Shown: positions 42,902-49,178 of the stretch, piece by piece
Position numbering within the stretch: position 1 is the stretch's first letter
Layout: every line of letters begins with the position of its first letter
Source: Chersky-299 sp963749535
GTDB taxonomy: Bacteria; Actinomycetota; Thermoleophilia; RBG-16-64-13
Assembly: GCA_963749535.1 (NCBI GenBank)
Contig: CAVVNF010000041.1
Coordinates: 1 to 49,178 of the forward strand
DNA: 49,178 bases
Direction: 5' to 3'
Program-made: the position numbers and the translations under genes
The notes under the pieces: model-generated
Database searches by the model: none
The model's input: the letters and a program-made list of their open reading frames with translations, nothing else
What the model was told of the DNA's origin: nothing

Positions 42902-43276
42902 TTGCCTACGTACGAATATCGATGTGCTTCTTGCGAGCACCAATTTGAGCGTTTCCAGCGGATGGCCGATGAGCCGGTGAAGGAATGCGAGGTCTGCGGG
43001 GCCCCTGTCCAGCGGATGCTGTTCCCGGTCGCGATCCACTTCAAAGGTAATGGCTTCTACAGCACTGACTACGCAAAGCGGAATAACCTGGCCACGGCCG
43101 GCTCGAACGGTGGCAATGGCGGCGGGAGCGAATCGTCAGGTGACCGGAGCGAATCGTCAGGTGACCGGAGCGAATCATCTTGCGCTGGCGGTGATTCTTC
43201 CTCCGATTCCACGAAGTCGGCGTCGAAGGCTACATCCGAATCCTCGGCCGCTTCCTCGGCAGCAAAAGAAAGCTGA
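42902..43276 (+). CDS. FmdB-type zinc-ribbon protein with Ser-rich tail
   Basis: A protein of about 124 residues. The N-terminal zinc ribbon MPTYEYRCASCEHQFERFQ with CEVCGAPVQRML matches the FmdB/CxxC_CxxC_SSSS family of small putative regulators. A Gly/Ser/Asp-rich low-complexity tail follows and contains three tandem SESSGDR heptads. The start is TTG 42902, which begins exactly at the conserved PTYEYRC; AGGAGG lies 11 bases upstream. The function is unproven; the name comes from the formamidase cluster regulator. Confidence 0.82.
   Translation: MPTYEYRCASCEHQFERFQRMADEPVKECEVCGAPVQRMLFPVAIHFKGNGFYSTDYAKRNNLATAGSNGGNGGGSESSGDRSESSGDRSESSCAGGDSSSDSTKSASKATSESSAASSAAKES
43127..43180 (+). repeat. 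21-bp tandem repeat in the FmdB-type gene
   Basis: Two exact 21-base units (43127-43147 and 43148-43168) and part of a third encode the SESSGDR heptad. The period is a multiple of three, so copy-number change keeps the frame. Confidence 0.85.
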
Positions 43277-43323
43277 GCCGGCCCCCTTCCCGGAACCTCT
43301 CCTCCGCCTCCCAGGGAGTGCTC

Positions 43324-44160
43324 ATGACCGGTAAGGGTCCTTCATCCGCGCCATCCGACCTTGTTCCGCCTATCCAGAGGCGGCCGCGCATCGTTCTGAC
43401 CAACGACGACGGCGTCCAGTCCCCGGGCTTGGCGGTGCTCAAACAAGCTCTCGATCCCCTCGGCGATGTGAGCGTCGTGGCTCCCGACCAGAACCGCTCC
43501 GGCGCCGCGCGCAGCATAACGATGCACAGCGCACTCTGGGTAGAGGAGGTGGAAATGGCCGATGGCAGCCTGGCCTACTCCACCGACGGAACTCCGGTGG
43601 ACTGCGTGAGGATGGCAGCGCTCGGGCTGCTCGACCAGCCGCCCGATCTCATCGTTTCCGGGATAAATCTTGGCGGTAATCTGGGCGACGATATTACCTA
43701 CTCAGGGACGGTGGCAGCGGCACTGGAGGGGATCATGCTGGACATCCCCGCAATCGCACTTTCGGCCGAGGGATATCATCCCGGCTACGATCTCACCGTT
43801 CCCGCCCGGTTCGCCCGCCTGCTTGTTTCAACGGCCCTCCGGAAGCCGTTTCCGCTCAAGACTCTCTTGAACGTGAACTGCCCCGACCTCCCTTGGGATG
43901 CCCTCCAGGGCGTGCGTTTCACCTTGCTCGGGAAACGCATCTACGGCGACAAGGTGCAGCACGACGAGACACTGGGCAGGCGGCGTCGCTACTACATCTA
44001 CAACGACGACCTCAGCTATCATCGGGAGCCCGGAACGGATTTCGAGGCGGTGTCGGAGGGTTACGTCTCCATCACGCCGCTGCACTTCGATCTCATGTCG
44101 CACGATGCATTAGAAGAGTTGAGGAGCTGGGAGCAGGAGTTGAGGCTGACGGGTGCCTGA
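43324..44160 (+). CDS. surE: SurE 5'/3'-nucleotidase
   Basis: A protein of about 278 residues with the SurE start RIVLTNDDGVQSPGLAVLKQ (metal-binding Asp pair), VVAPDQNRSGAARSIT, TPVDCVRMAALGLL, SGINLGGNLGDDITYSGTVA and a late DFEAVSEGYVSITPLHFD. It dephosphorylates nucleoside monophosphates with a divalent metal. ATG 43324 has AGGGAG six bases upstream; a GTG at 43318 is less likely. It overlaps the next gene by eight bases. Confidence 0.93.
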   Translation: MTGKGPSSAPSDLVPPIQRRPRIVLTNDDGVQSPGLAVLKQALDPLGDVSVVAPDQNRSGAARSITMHSALWVEEVEMADGSLAYSTDGTPVDCVRMAALGLLDQPPDLIVSGINLGGNLGDDITYSGTVAAALEGIMLDIPAIALSAEGYHPGYDLTVPARFARLLVSTALRKPFPLKTLLNVNCPDLPWDALQGVRFTLLGKRIYGDKVQHDETLGRRRRYYIYNDDLSYHREPGTDFEAVSEGYVSITPLHFDLMSHDALEELRSWEQELRLTGA

Positions 44161-44857
44161 TAAGCGGTCACACTGCGGGGCAGACGGAGCCTGCGTCTTG
44201 CTGAGAGATCGGCCGGAGCCGGTCTACGAGGCCGTGATCTTCGACCTGGACGGCACCGTCGTCGATTCGGTCGAATTGATCATCACCTCCTTCCAGCATG
44301 CCGCCCGCGAGATCCTGGGCCTGGAGTTCACGCCCGAGGAGACCATCAAAGGCGTGGGCAAGCCACTGCGGGAGCAGATGGTGGCTATCAGCCCAGAACA
44401 CGCCGACGACCTGGTCCGCTCATACCGGCAGTTCAACCACCGGGAGCACGACCGGATGCTAAGGCTGTACGACGGCGTCCGACTCTTGCTGGTGAGACTC
44501 CGGGAGGCGGGGGTCAAGCTGGGGCTCGTGACTTCCAAGTCGCGCCCGACCACGCAGATGGCCTTCGATCTCACCGGCATCGAACCACTCTTCGACTCCA
44601 CCATCTGCGCCGAAGACACTCCGCGGAACAAGCCGCTGCCGGACCCCATACTGCTGTGCGTGGAACGGCTCGGCGTGCCGGCGCAGAGGGCTGCCTACGT
44701 GGGCGACAGCCCGTTCGACATCCAGGCTGCCCAAGCCGCAGGGGTAGCCTCGGTAGCGGTGACTTGGGGAGTCTTCTCCGAAGAGGTTCTTGCCGCCGAA
44801 AAGCCGGGAAAGCTGGTGCATACTATCTCTGAGTTGGCGGACGTCCTTGGGGTATAG
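44153..44857 (+). CDS. HAD-superfamily phosphatase (PpaX/Gph-like)
   Basis: A 234-residue haloacid-dehalogenase-type hydrolase. Motif I is VIFDLDGTVVDSVELI at about residues 28-43, motif II is LGLVTSKSRPTT, the motif III Lys lies in RNKPLPDPI, and motif IV is AYVGDSPFDIQAAQAAG. The helical cap type (PEETIKGVGKPLREQM) matches phosphoglycolate phosphatase and pyrophosphatase PpaX. The substrate is unknown. The start is GTG 44153, within the end of surE. Confidence 0.88.
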   Translation: MPDKRSHCGADGACVLLRDRPEPVYEAVIFDLDGTVVDSVELIITSFQHAAREILGLEFTPEETIKGVGKPLREQMVAISPEHADDLVRSYRQFNHREHDRMLRLYDGVRLLLVRLREAGVKLGLVTSKSRPTTQMAFDLTGIEPLFDSTICAEDTPRNKPLPDPILLCVERLGVPAQRAAYVGDSPFDIQAAQAAGVASVAVTWGVFSEEVLAAEKPGKLVHTISELADVLGV

Positions 44858-44926
44858 GCGTCCGGCGATGTAGGTGTCGCGGCGGAGCCGCGGGCGAGGC
44901 CCCGGGGGCGCGAAGGGAGACCGGTG

Positions 44927-46960
44927 ATGGCAGTCGGCCAAGACGCAGCACGTAGGGTGGATGAACTACGGTCTCTCATCCGGCACCACGAATACCGCTA
45001 TTACGTCCTCGACAGTCCGGAGATCTCCGACGCTGAGTACGACCGTCTCTTTCGTGAGCTTCAAAGTCTGGAGGCGGCGTATCCGGAGCTGCTGACTCCC
45101 GACTCTCCCACCCAGCGTATCGGCGGCGAGCCGCTGGCCGGATTTACGCAGGTGCGTCATGTCGAGCCGATGCTCTCGCTGGCAAACGCCAAGAATGAGG
45201 ACGAGCTCAAGGCGTGGCACGTTCGTGCCACCAAGCTGGCCCAGGAAGCCGGCGCAGATCCTTCAGAGATCGGATTCGTGCTCGAGCCGAAGATCGACGG
45301 GCTGGCGATCTCCCTGCGCTACGAAGACGGGCGGCTGACTGTGGGAGCGACACGCGGCAACGGTGAGATAGGCGAAGACGTGACCCAGAACCTCCGCACC
45401 ATCAGCACGGTGCCGCTGGCTTTTCTGCCGGGGGCGCGGCCCGTGCCGGCGTTGGTGGAAGTCCGCGGCGAAGTCTACCTGCCTTTGGAGGCGTTTTCTC
45501 AGCTCAACGAGCAACGGATCGCGGCTGGTGAGCCGACGTTCGCCAATCCACGGAATGCAGCGGCGGGCTCGCTCCGTCAACTCGACTCCCGGGTGACGGC
45601 CTCGAGGCCCCTGTCTACCTGGTTCTACGGCGTCGGCCATGTGGAAGGCGAGTTCTTCGACCGTCACCTAGAGGTGCTGCAGTGGTTGAGCACGAGCGGA
45701 TTCCGGGTGAATCCAGAGATCAGACCGGCCAGCACCCTCGCCGAGATCCTGGAGGGATGTCGCTGGTGGGAAGAGCATCGCGATCAATTGGACTACGACA
45801 TCGACGGCGTGGTGGTGAAACTGGACAGCCGTCCCCTTCAGGCCGCTCTGGGTGCCGTTGGGAGAGACCCCCGCTGGGCCGTGGCCTACAAGTTTGCGCC
45901 CAGCACCGCGCAGACCCGGCTGATCCACATCGGTATCAACGTCGGCCGCACGGGGGTTCTCAATCCCTACGCCATCATGGAGCCGGTGGAGGTGGGCGGT
46001 GTGACGGTGAGCCAGGCGACCCTTCACAACGAGGCCGACATCCGGCGCAAGGATCTGCGCGAGGGCGACATGGTCATCCTGCAGCGGGCAGGAGACGTCA
46101 TTCCCCAGGTGGTCGCTCCCCTGACCGATCTGCGCACGGGTACGGAGAAGGTCTTCCAGATGCCCGACGAGTGCCCCTCGTGTGGCACGCCTGTGGTGCG
46201 AGTGCCGGGTGAGGTGGCGATCCGTTGTCCCAACCCGGACTGCCCGGCAAGACATGTGGAGGCCGTGAAGCACTTCGTGAGCAAGGGCGCCATGGACATC
46301 GACGGTGTGGGGGACAAGCTGGTCGAGCGTCTTTTCCAGCTGGGGATGGTGAAGGACGGCGCCGATCTCTATCGCCTGCAGGCCGATGATCTCGCGGGGC
46401 TGGAGAGACTCGGTGAAAAATCGGCTGCGAATATCATCCGGGCGATCGACGCCTCCAAAGAGCGCCCCTTCGCTCGAGTGCTGTTCGCGCTCGGGATGCC
46501 GCACGTGGGCAGTGAGAACGCGGAGCTACTTGTCCGGCATTTCGGGTCGATAGAGCGGCTGATGGAAGCACCGGCGGACGAGATAGCGCAGACTCCCGGC
46601 ATCGGTCCGATAATCGCGCAGAGCGTGTGGGAGTACCTTCACGATCCGCGCAACGCGGATTTCATCGCCCGGCTTGCCCAGGCCGGGGTGACGATGGCGG
46701 CGCCCGAGGCTGAGGCCGCGCCTGCTTCGGGGCCCCTTTCCGGGAAGACGTTCGTCCTCACCGGCACCTTGCCGGGACTGTCGCGCCAGGCTGCGACAGA
46801 GATGATCGTGAGGGCCGGCGGCAGGGTGACAGGCTCCGTGACGGCCCGTACCGACTACGTGGTGACGGGAGACGACCCAGGCTCCAAGCTGGCCAAGGCC
46901 CGCGAGCTGGGAACCGAGATCCTGGACGAGGAAGGCCTGCGGCGGCTTGTCGCTGGCTGA
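44927..46960 (+). CDS. ligA: NAD-dependent DNA ligase LigA
   Basis: A 677-residue ligase with the standard domains. Domain Ia has YRYYVLDSPEISDAEYD. The adenylation domain has LEPKIDGLAISLRY, with the active Lys near residue 122, and IDGVVVKL. The OB domain is GRTGVLNPYAIMEPVEVGGV. Four zinc cysteines lie in CPSCGTPV and CPNPDCPARH. HhH repeats follow, then a C-terminal BRCT domain beginning LSGKTFVLTGTLPGLSRQ. It seals nicks in replication and repair. ATG 44927 is used; GTG 44924 just before it would add one residue. Confidence 0.97.
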   Translation: MAVGQDAARRVDELRSLIRHHEYRYYVLDSPEISDAEYDRLFRELQSLEAAYPELLTPDSPTQRIGGEPLAGFTQVRHVEPMLSLANAKNEDELKAWHVRATKLAQEAGADPSEIGFVLEPKIDGLAISLRYEDGRLTVGATRGNGEIGEDVTQNLRTISTVPLAFLPGARPVPALVEVRGEVYLPLEAFSQLNEQRIAAGEPTFANPRNAAAGSLRQLDSRVTASRPLSTWFYGVGHVEGEFFDRHLEVLQWLSTSGFRVNPEIRPASTLAEILEGCRWWEEHRDQLDYDIDGVVVKLDSRPLQAALGAVGRDPRWAVAYKFAPSTAQTRLIHIGINVGRTGVLNPYAIMEPVEVGGVTVSQATLHNEADIRRKDLREGDMVILQRAGDVIPQVVAPLTDLRTGTEKVFQMPDECPSCGTPVVRVPGEVAIRCPNPDCPARHVEAVKHFVSKGAMDIDGVGDKLVERLFQLGMVKDGADLYRLQADDLAGLERLGEKSAANIIRAIDASKERPFARVLFALGMPHVGSENAELLVRHFGSIERLMEAPADEIAQTPGIGPIIAQSVWEYLHDPRNADFIARLAQAGVTMAAPEAEAAPASGPLSGKTFVLTGTLPGLSRQAATEMIVRAGGRVTGSVTARTDYVVTGDDPGSKLAKARELGTEILDEEGLRRLVAG

Positions 46961-47025
46961 GAGCGCGGGCAGCGGCCGGCTTTGGTCTCACGGTGCCGAC
47001 AACGCTCGTACCCGAGCCTCCACTT

Positions 47026-47853
47026 TCAGAGAGGACGCCGTGGAGTAAGCACCAGGAGCTCGCCGTCCATCTTGGCCTCCAGGACCTTGTCCGCTCGCGG
47101 CCGCCCCCCTTGGTCGCGCTCCATGTGCACGAGGAGAGGATTGGCCGAATTCAAGTGATCGGCCGTGGCCCGGCTCACCGCAAGCCAGTCGGTGAGGGTC
47201 GTCTCTGGGTCTGGAGTCTGGACGGTGGCCAGACCTGAGACGCCCCCCATGAGCGACTCGAGGAACGCGGGCCCATCGCGGCGTGCCAATTCTCCGGCCA
47301 CTATCCAATTGGGCTTCATGTCCGCCGCTTTGCGAAACGCCGTCAAGCGCGCGGCGGTGCCTCGCTTGGCTTTGATCTGTACCGTGAACGAGCGTCCGCG
47401 CACCGTGGGCAGTTCCTCGTCGGCATCATCGATGACCACCACCCTTTGGTCGCGTGGGATCAACTCGATGAGCGCATTTAGGAGGGTGGATTTTCCGACA
47501 TTGGCCTCGCCGCTCACGATGACGGTCCGCTTGAGGCCGATGCTCCCGTTGAGAAAACGGGCGTGCCAAGCGGTGAGCGTGTTGTGGTCCACGAGGCTGC
47601 GCAGCGGAACGTTGAGCACCCGGCGCTCCTGTTGAGAGGCAGCGGCGTACATCACCGACTTGCTGGCTTCAAGGGATGGCGCGCGGTTGAGTTGGAAGGT
47701 GTCATAGGTACGGACGATCGCCTCCAGGAGTTGCACGACCAGCATGAGGTCGATCTTCTCCTGTTCTGGAGGGTCCAACTCCGTGACCAGATCGTCGGCG
47801 AGCCGTCTCAACCCATGTTCATAGGCAGCCAATATGCGGTCGAAACCAGCCAC
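47026..47853 (-). CDS. Orphan CpaF/VirB11-like secretion ATPase
   Basis: A protein of about 275 residues with a Walker A motif GEANVGKSTLLNALI, an Asp-box-like VVVIDDADEELPTV and MKPNWIVAGELARRDGPAFL, which matches the M-R-P-D-x-I-x-x-G-E segment of type II/IV secretion ATPases (CpaF, VirB11). It is shorter than CpaF and lacks most of the N-terminal domain, and no pilus or secretion gene is adjacent. GTG 47853 is chosen because TAGGAGG lies just upstream; further upstream frame is antisense to nothing and looks non-coding. The function is unknown; its divergent neighbours are molybdenum-related. Confidence 0.7.
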   Translation of the reverse strand: MAGFDRILAAYEHGLRRLADDLVTELDPPEQEKIDLMLVVQLLEAIVRTYDTFQLNRAPSLEASKSVMYAAASQQERRVLNVPLRSLVDHNTLTAWHARFLNGSIGLKRTVIVSGEANVGKSTLLNALIELIPRDQRVVVIDDADEELPTVRGRSFTVQIKAKRGTAARLTAFRKAADMKPNWIVAGELARRDGPAFLESLMGGVSGLATVQTPDPETTLTDWLAVSRATADHLNSANPLLVHMERDQGGRPRADKVLEAKMDGELLVLTPRRPL

Positions 47854-47971
47854 TCGCGACCTCCTACGGTGGGGGTGGTCCGATTCTACCGACTCTACGA
47901 GCTTGACGCTATGGCTGACAACCGGCAACCTTGTCCGGTCCGCAAATCGATCATGGAAAGGAAGTGAACGT

Positions 47972-48145
47972 ATGGAGAAGCCAGAACTCGAAAAGGAGAT
48001 CAAGCAGGCGGCGAAAGATGGCCCTTTGACCTGTCATGACGCGCGCAAGCTTGCGGAGAAGCTTGGGGTCGACTATCAAGTCGTCGGCCAGGCCTGCAAC
48101 GATCTGGGTATCAAGATCAGGATTTGCGAGCTCGGTTGCTTCTAG
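47972..48145 (+). CDS. Small HTH-like protein ending CELGCF
   Basis: A 57-residue protein from ATG 47972 with AAGGAAG upstream. It has two short helices (LTCHDARKLAEKLGVDYQVV; QACNDLGIKIRI) of HTH type and the C-terminus CELGCF. I recall similar small proteins with a C-x-L-G-C-F ending beside molybdopterin genes in anaerobes, but no function is established. Here it precedes a Mop-domain gene and mobA on the same strand, supporting a role linked to molybdenum or tungsten. The two end cysteines could bind metal. Confidence 0.7.
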   Translation: MEKPELEKEIKQAAKDGPLTCHDARKLAEKLGVDYQVVGQACNDLGIKIRICELGCF

Positions 48146-48165
48146 CGGGCTCTGTCGTTGCCTCT

Positions 48166-48440
48166 ATGGCGGCCGGCGTCGAGCGTCCGGAACCGGTGGC
48201 CCGGGGTCGTGGATTCTCGTCATCTCGACCGGACCCCTGGCCCGAGTCGTGGTGCGACTCGACGGGGACGAAGGCATCGAGCCGCTCTACGGAGGCGAAG
48301 GTGAGGTAATCTCTCTTATCACCAGGGCGTCGGCCGAGGAGCTTGCCCTCGCGCCCGGTATGCCCGTCATTGCTGGTGCGAAGGCCGCGGCGCTTCACGT
48401 TCTGCGCGGCCGAGCCGGAAGGATCGAAAGGGGACCATGA
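48166..48440 (+). CDS. Mop/TOBE-domain molybdate- or tungstate-binding protein (probable frameshift)
   Basis: The second part reads ILVISTGPLARVVVRLDG and, after a short loop, EGEVISLITRASAEELALAP then GMPVIAGAKAAALHVL. This is the Mop/TOBE pattern (v-x-s-i-x-x-G-p-x-a ... i-T-x-x-S-x-x-e-L-x-l-x-x-G-x-x-v-x-a-x-i-K-A). Single Mop domains store or sense molybdate or tungstate. The likely start is ATG 48166 in a neighbouring frame, giving MAAGVERPEPVARGRG; one missing base near 48200-48215 joins the two. Its stop overlaps the mobA start in ATGA (48437-48440). Confidence 0.7.
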
Positions 48441-49178
48441 GCGAGGAAAGCGGCACGCGGGCTGAAGGCCAGACTCCGCCCGGGGCTTCGGCATCACCGT
48501 CATCGGCGCCTGCTTCCTCGGCAGGACCCTCGGCGGCAGAACGATCGCCGGTGCCGTCGTCGAGACCTTCGCCATCGGATTCATCGCTCTGGCGCCCTTA
48601 CCGTTCGGACATATCCCTGGCGCTTTGGCCGGGGGACAATCATCCCGGATGGGCGAAGACAAGGCCTTCGCGCCGTTCGAGAACGGCACCCTCCTGGAGT
48701 GGATCCGAGATCGCACGGCACCGCTTTTCCCTTACGCGTCGTTGTGGCCAAGGATCCTTCACGATTCCACGACCTGGGACTACCCATCGTCAACGACGCG
48801 CTGCCCGAGGGGGGCTCTGCCGTGGGGGTCTACACTGCGGTCCTAGCCGCGCCCACGGAGCGGGTGCTCTGCCTGGCCTGCGACATGCCCTTCGTGACGC
48901 CGCGCTTGCTATGGCAGCTTGCAGAGCAGTCGGTGGGCTTCGACGTGTTCGTGCCCCGGCACGGGGGCTACCTCCAGCCTTTGTGCGCCGTCTACAGCAA
49001 ACGGACCCTTTCGGCGTACCACGACTTCATCGCCTCCGGAGGCCGGCGCATCTTCGACATCTATCCCGATCTGAACACGGGCACCTGGACATGGACGAAG
49101 GCCGCTACGGGAACCTGCGACGAGCTATTCCTCAACGTCAACACGCCGGAGGAATTGGAAGCGGCGCGTTCCCGCATG
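48437..49178 (+). CDS. mobA: Molybdenum cofactor guanylyltransferase MobA (partial, two frameshifts)
   Basis: MobA attaches GMP to the pterin of Mo or W cofactor, giving the dinucleotide form. A Ser/Pro/Ala-rich N-terminal extension of about 55 residues precedes the enzyme start ISLAL(L)AGGQSSRMGEDKAF. Later come PIVNDALPEGGSAVGVYTAV, VLCLACDMPFVTPRLLWQL (metal-binding Asp) and LNVNTPEELEAA. A missing T in the run at 48624-48626 and a further indel near 48730 split the frame; both repairs restore family sequence. The 3' end runs out of the window. The product would serve W/Mo enzymes such as molybdopterin-dependent oxidoreductases. Confidence 0.88.
   Translation, partial: MSEESGTRAEGQTPPGASASPSSAPASSAGPSAAERSPVPSSRPSPSDSSLWRPYRSDISLALWPGDNHPGWAKTRPSRRSRTAPSWSGSEIARHRFSLTRRCGQGSFTIPRPGTTHRQRRAARGGLCRGGLHCGPSRAHGAGALPGLRHALRDAALAMAACRAVGGLRRVRAPARGLPPAFVRRLQQTDPFGVPRLHRLRRPAHLRHLSRSEHGHLDMDEGRYGNLRRAIPQRQHAGGIGSGAFPH

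Noticed and set aside
43127..43180. Short direct repeats considered as CRISPR or iteron
   Set aside because: No spacers; the repeat lies inside a gene and encodes a heptad.
48440..48625. Hydrophobic alternative frame before MobA considered as a membrane protein
   Set aside because: It has no start codon after an in-frame stop, whereas the ATG 48437 frame leads directly into the normal MobA start after one T is restored.
1..49178. Search for tRNA, rRNA, tmRNA, cobalamin riboswitch and integrase or attachment sites
   Set aside because: None could be recognised by eye in the gaps; short or diverged RNAs could be missed without covariance models.

Overview
The window is high-GC bacterial DNA with an actinobacterial signature. 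It has a dnaK-hsp20-grpE-dnaJ-hspR operon with a HAIR-type HspR site on its promoter, an actinobacterial-type inositol-1-phosphate synthase directly after a phosphatidylinositol-phosphate-synthase-like gene, and SLH-anchored surface proteins with Ser/Thr-rich linkers. The metabolic genes (tungsten aldehyde oxidoreductase, corrinoid methyltransferases with their reductive activase, a reductive-dehalogenase-like protein, MobA and Mop) point to an anaerobe. My best guess is an uncultured anaerobic actinomycetote; this is inference, and no rRNA is present to test it.

Layout. 1-9.4 kb: C1/aromatic island. It holds the end of an aldehyde:ferredoxin oxidoreductase, a MoaD-like protein, a decarboxylase-type amidohydrolase, and a minus-strand operon of two UroD-family methyltransferases around one corrinoid protein with a RACo activase. 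A cytosolic RdhA-like cobamide/Fe-S protein follows, divergent from a TetR regulator and an OsmC-like protein. 9.4-19.8 kb: cell surface. It holds an SLH protein, an SLH-anchored subtilase, a GNAT enzyme, a PadR regulator with a palindromic site, a three-gene PilV/PilW/PilX-like prepilin operon and a YchF-like GTPase. 19.8-31.7 kb: a MITE-like element, a NUDIX fusion, a degenerate M23-like membrane protein, an AI-2E-type transporter, the inositol phospholipid genes with a glycosyltransferase-PHP fusion, an Fe-S UDG-like protein, a DUF1269-like protein, an RlmD-like methylase and a GH13 enzyme. 31.4-42.1 kb: clpB, a repeat-rich surface protein and the DnaK operon. 42.1-49.2 kb: a B-box membrane protein, an FmdB-type zinc ribbon, surE, a HAD phosphatase, ligA, an orphan secretion-type ATPase, and a molybdenum/tungsten set (small HTH-like protein, Mop domain, MobA).

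How the genes work together. The first 9.4 kb can be read as one programme for methoxylated and perhaps halogenated aromatics: decarboxylation, corrinoid-dependent demethylation with RACo reactivation, an RdhA-like reductive step and aldehyde oxidation. MobA and Mop at the far end would support the W/Mo enzymes. The chaperone block is under HspR control.

Caution. At least ten genes carry one or more single-base indels, many in or beside short homopolymers, that split otherwise well-conserved proteins, including hsp20, mobA and both methyltransferases. Two of them compensate each other. This looks more like sequence or assembly error than gene decay, so frameshifted genes are annotated as single genes with their break points.
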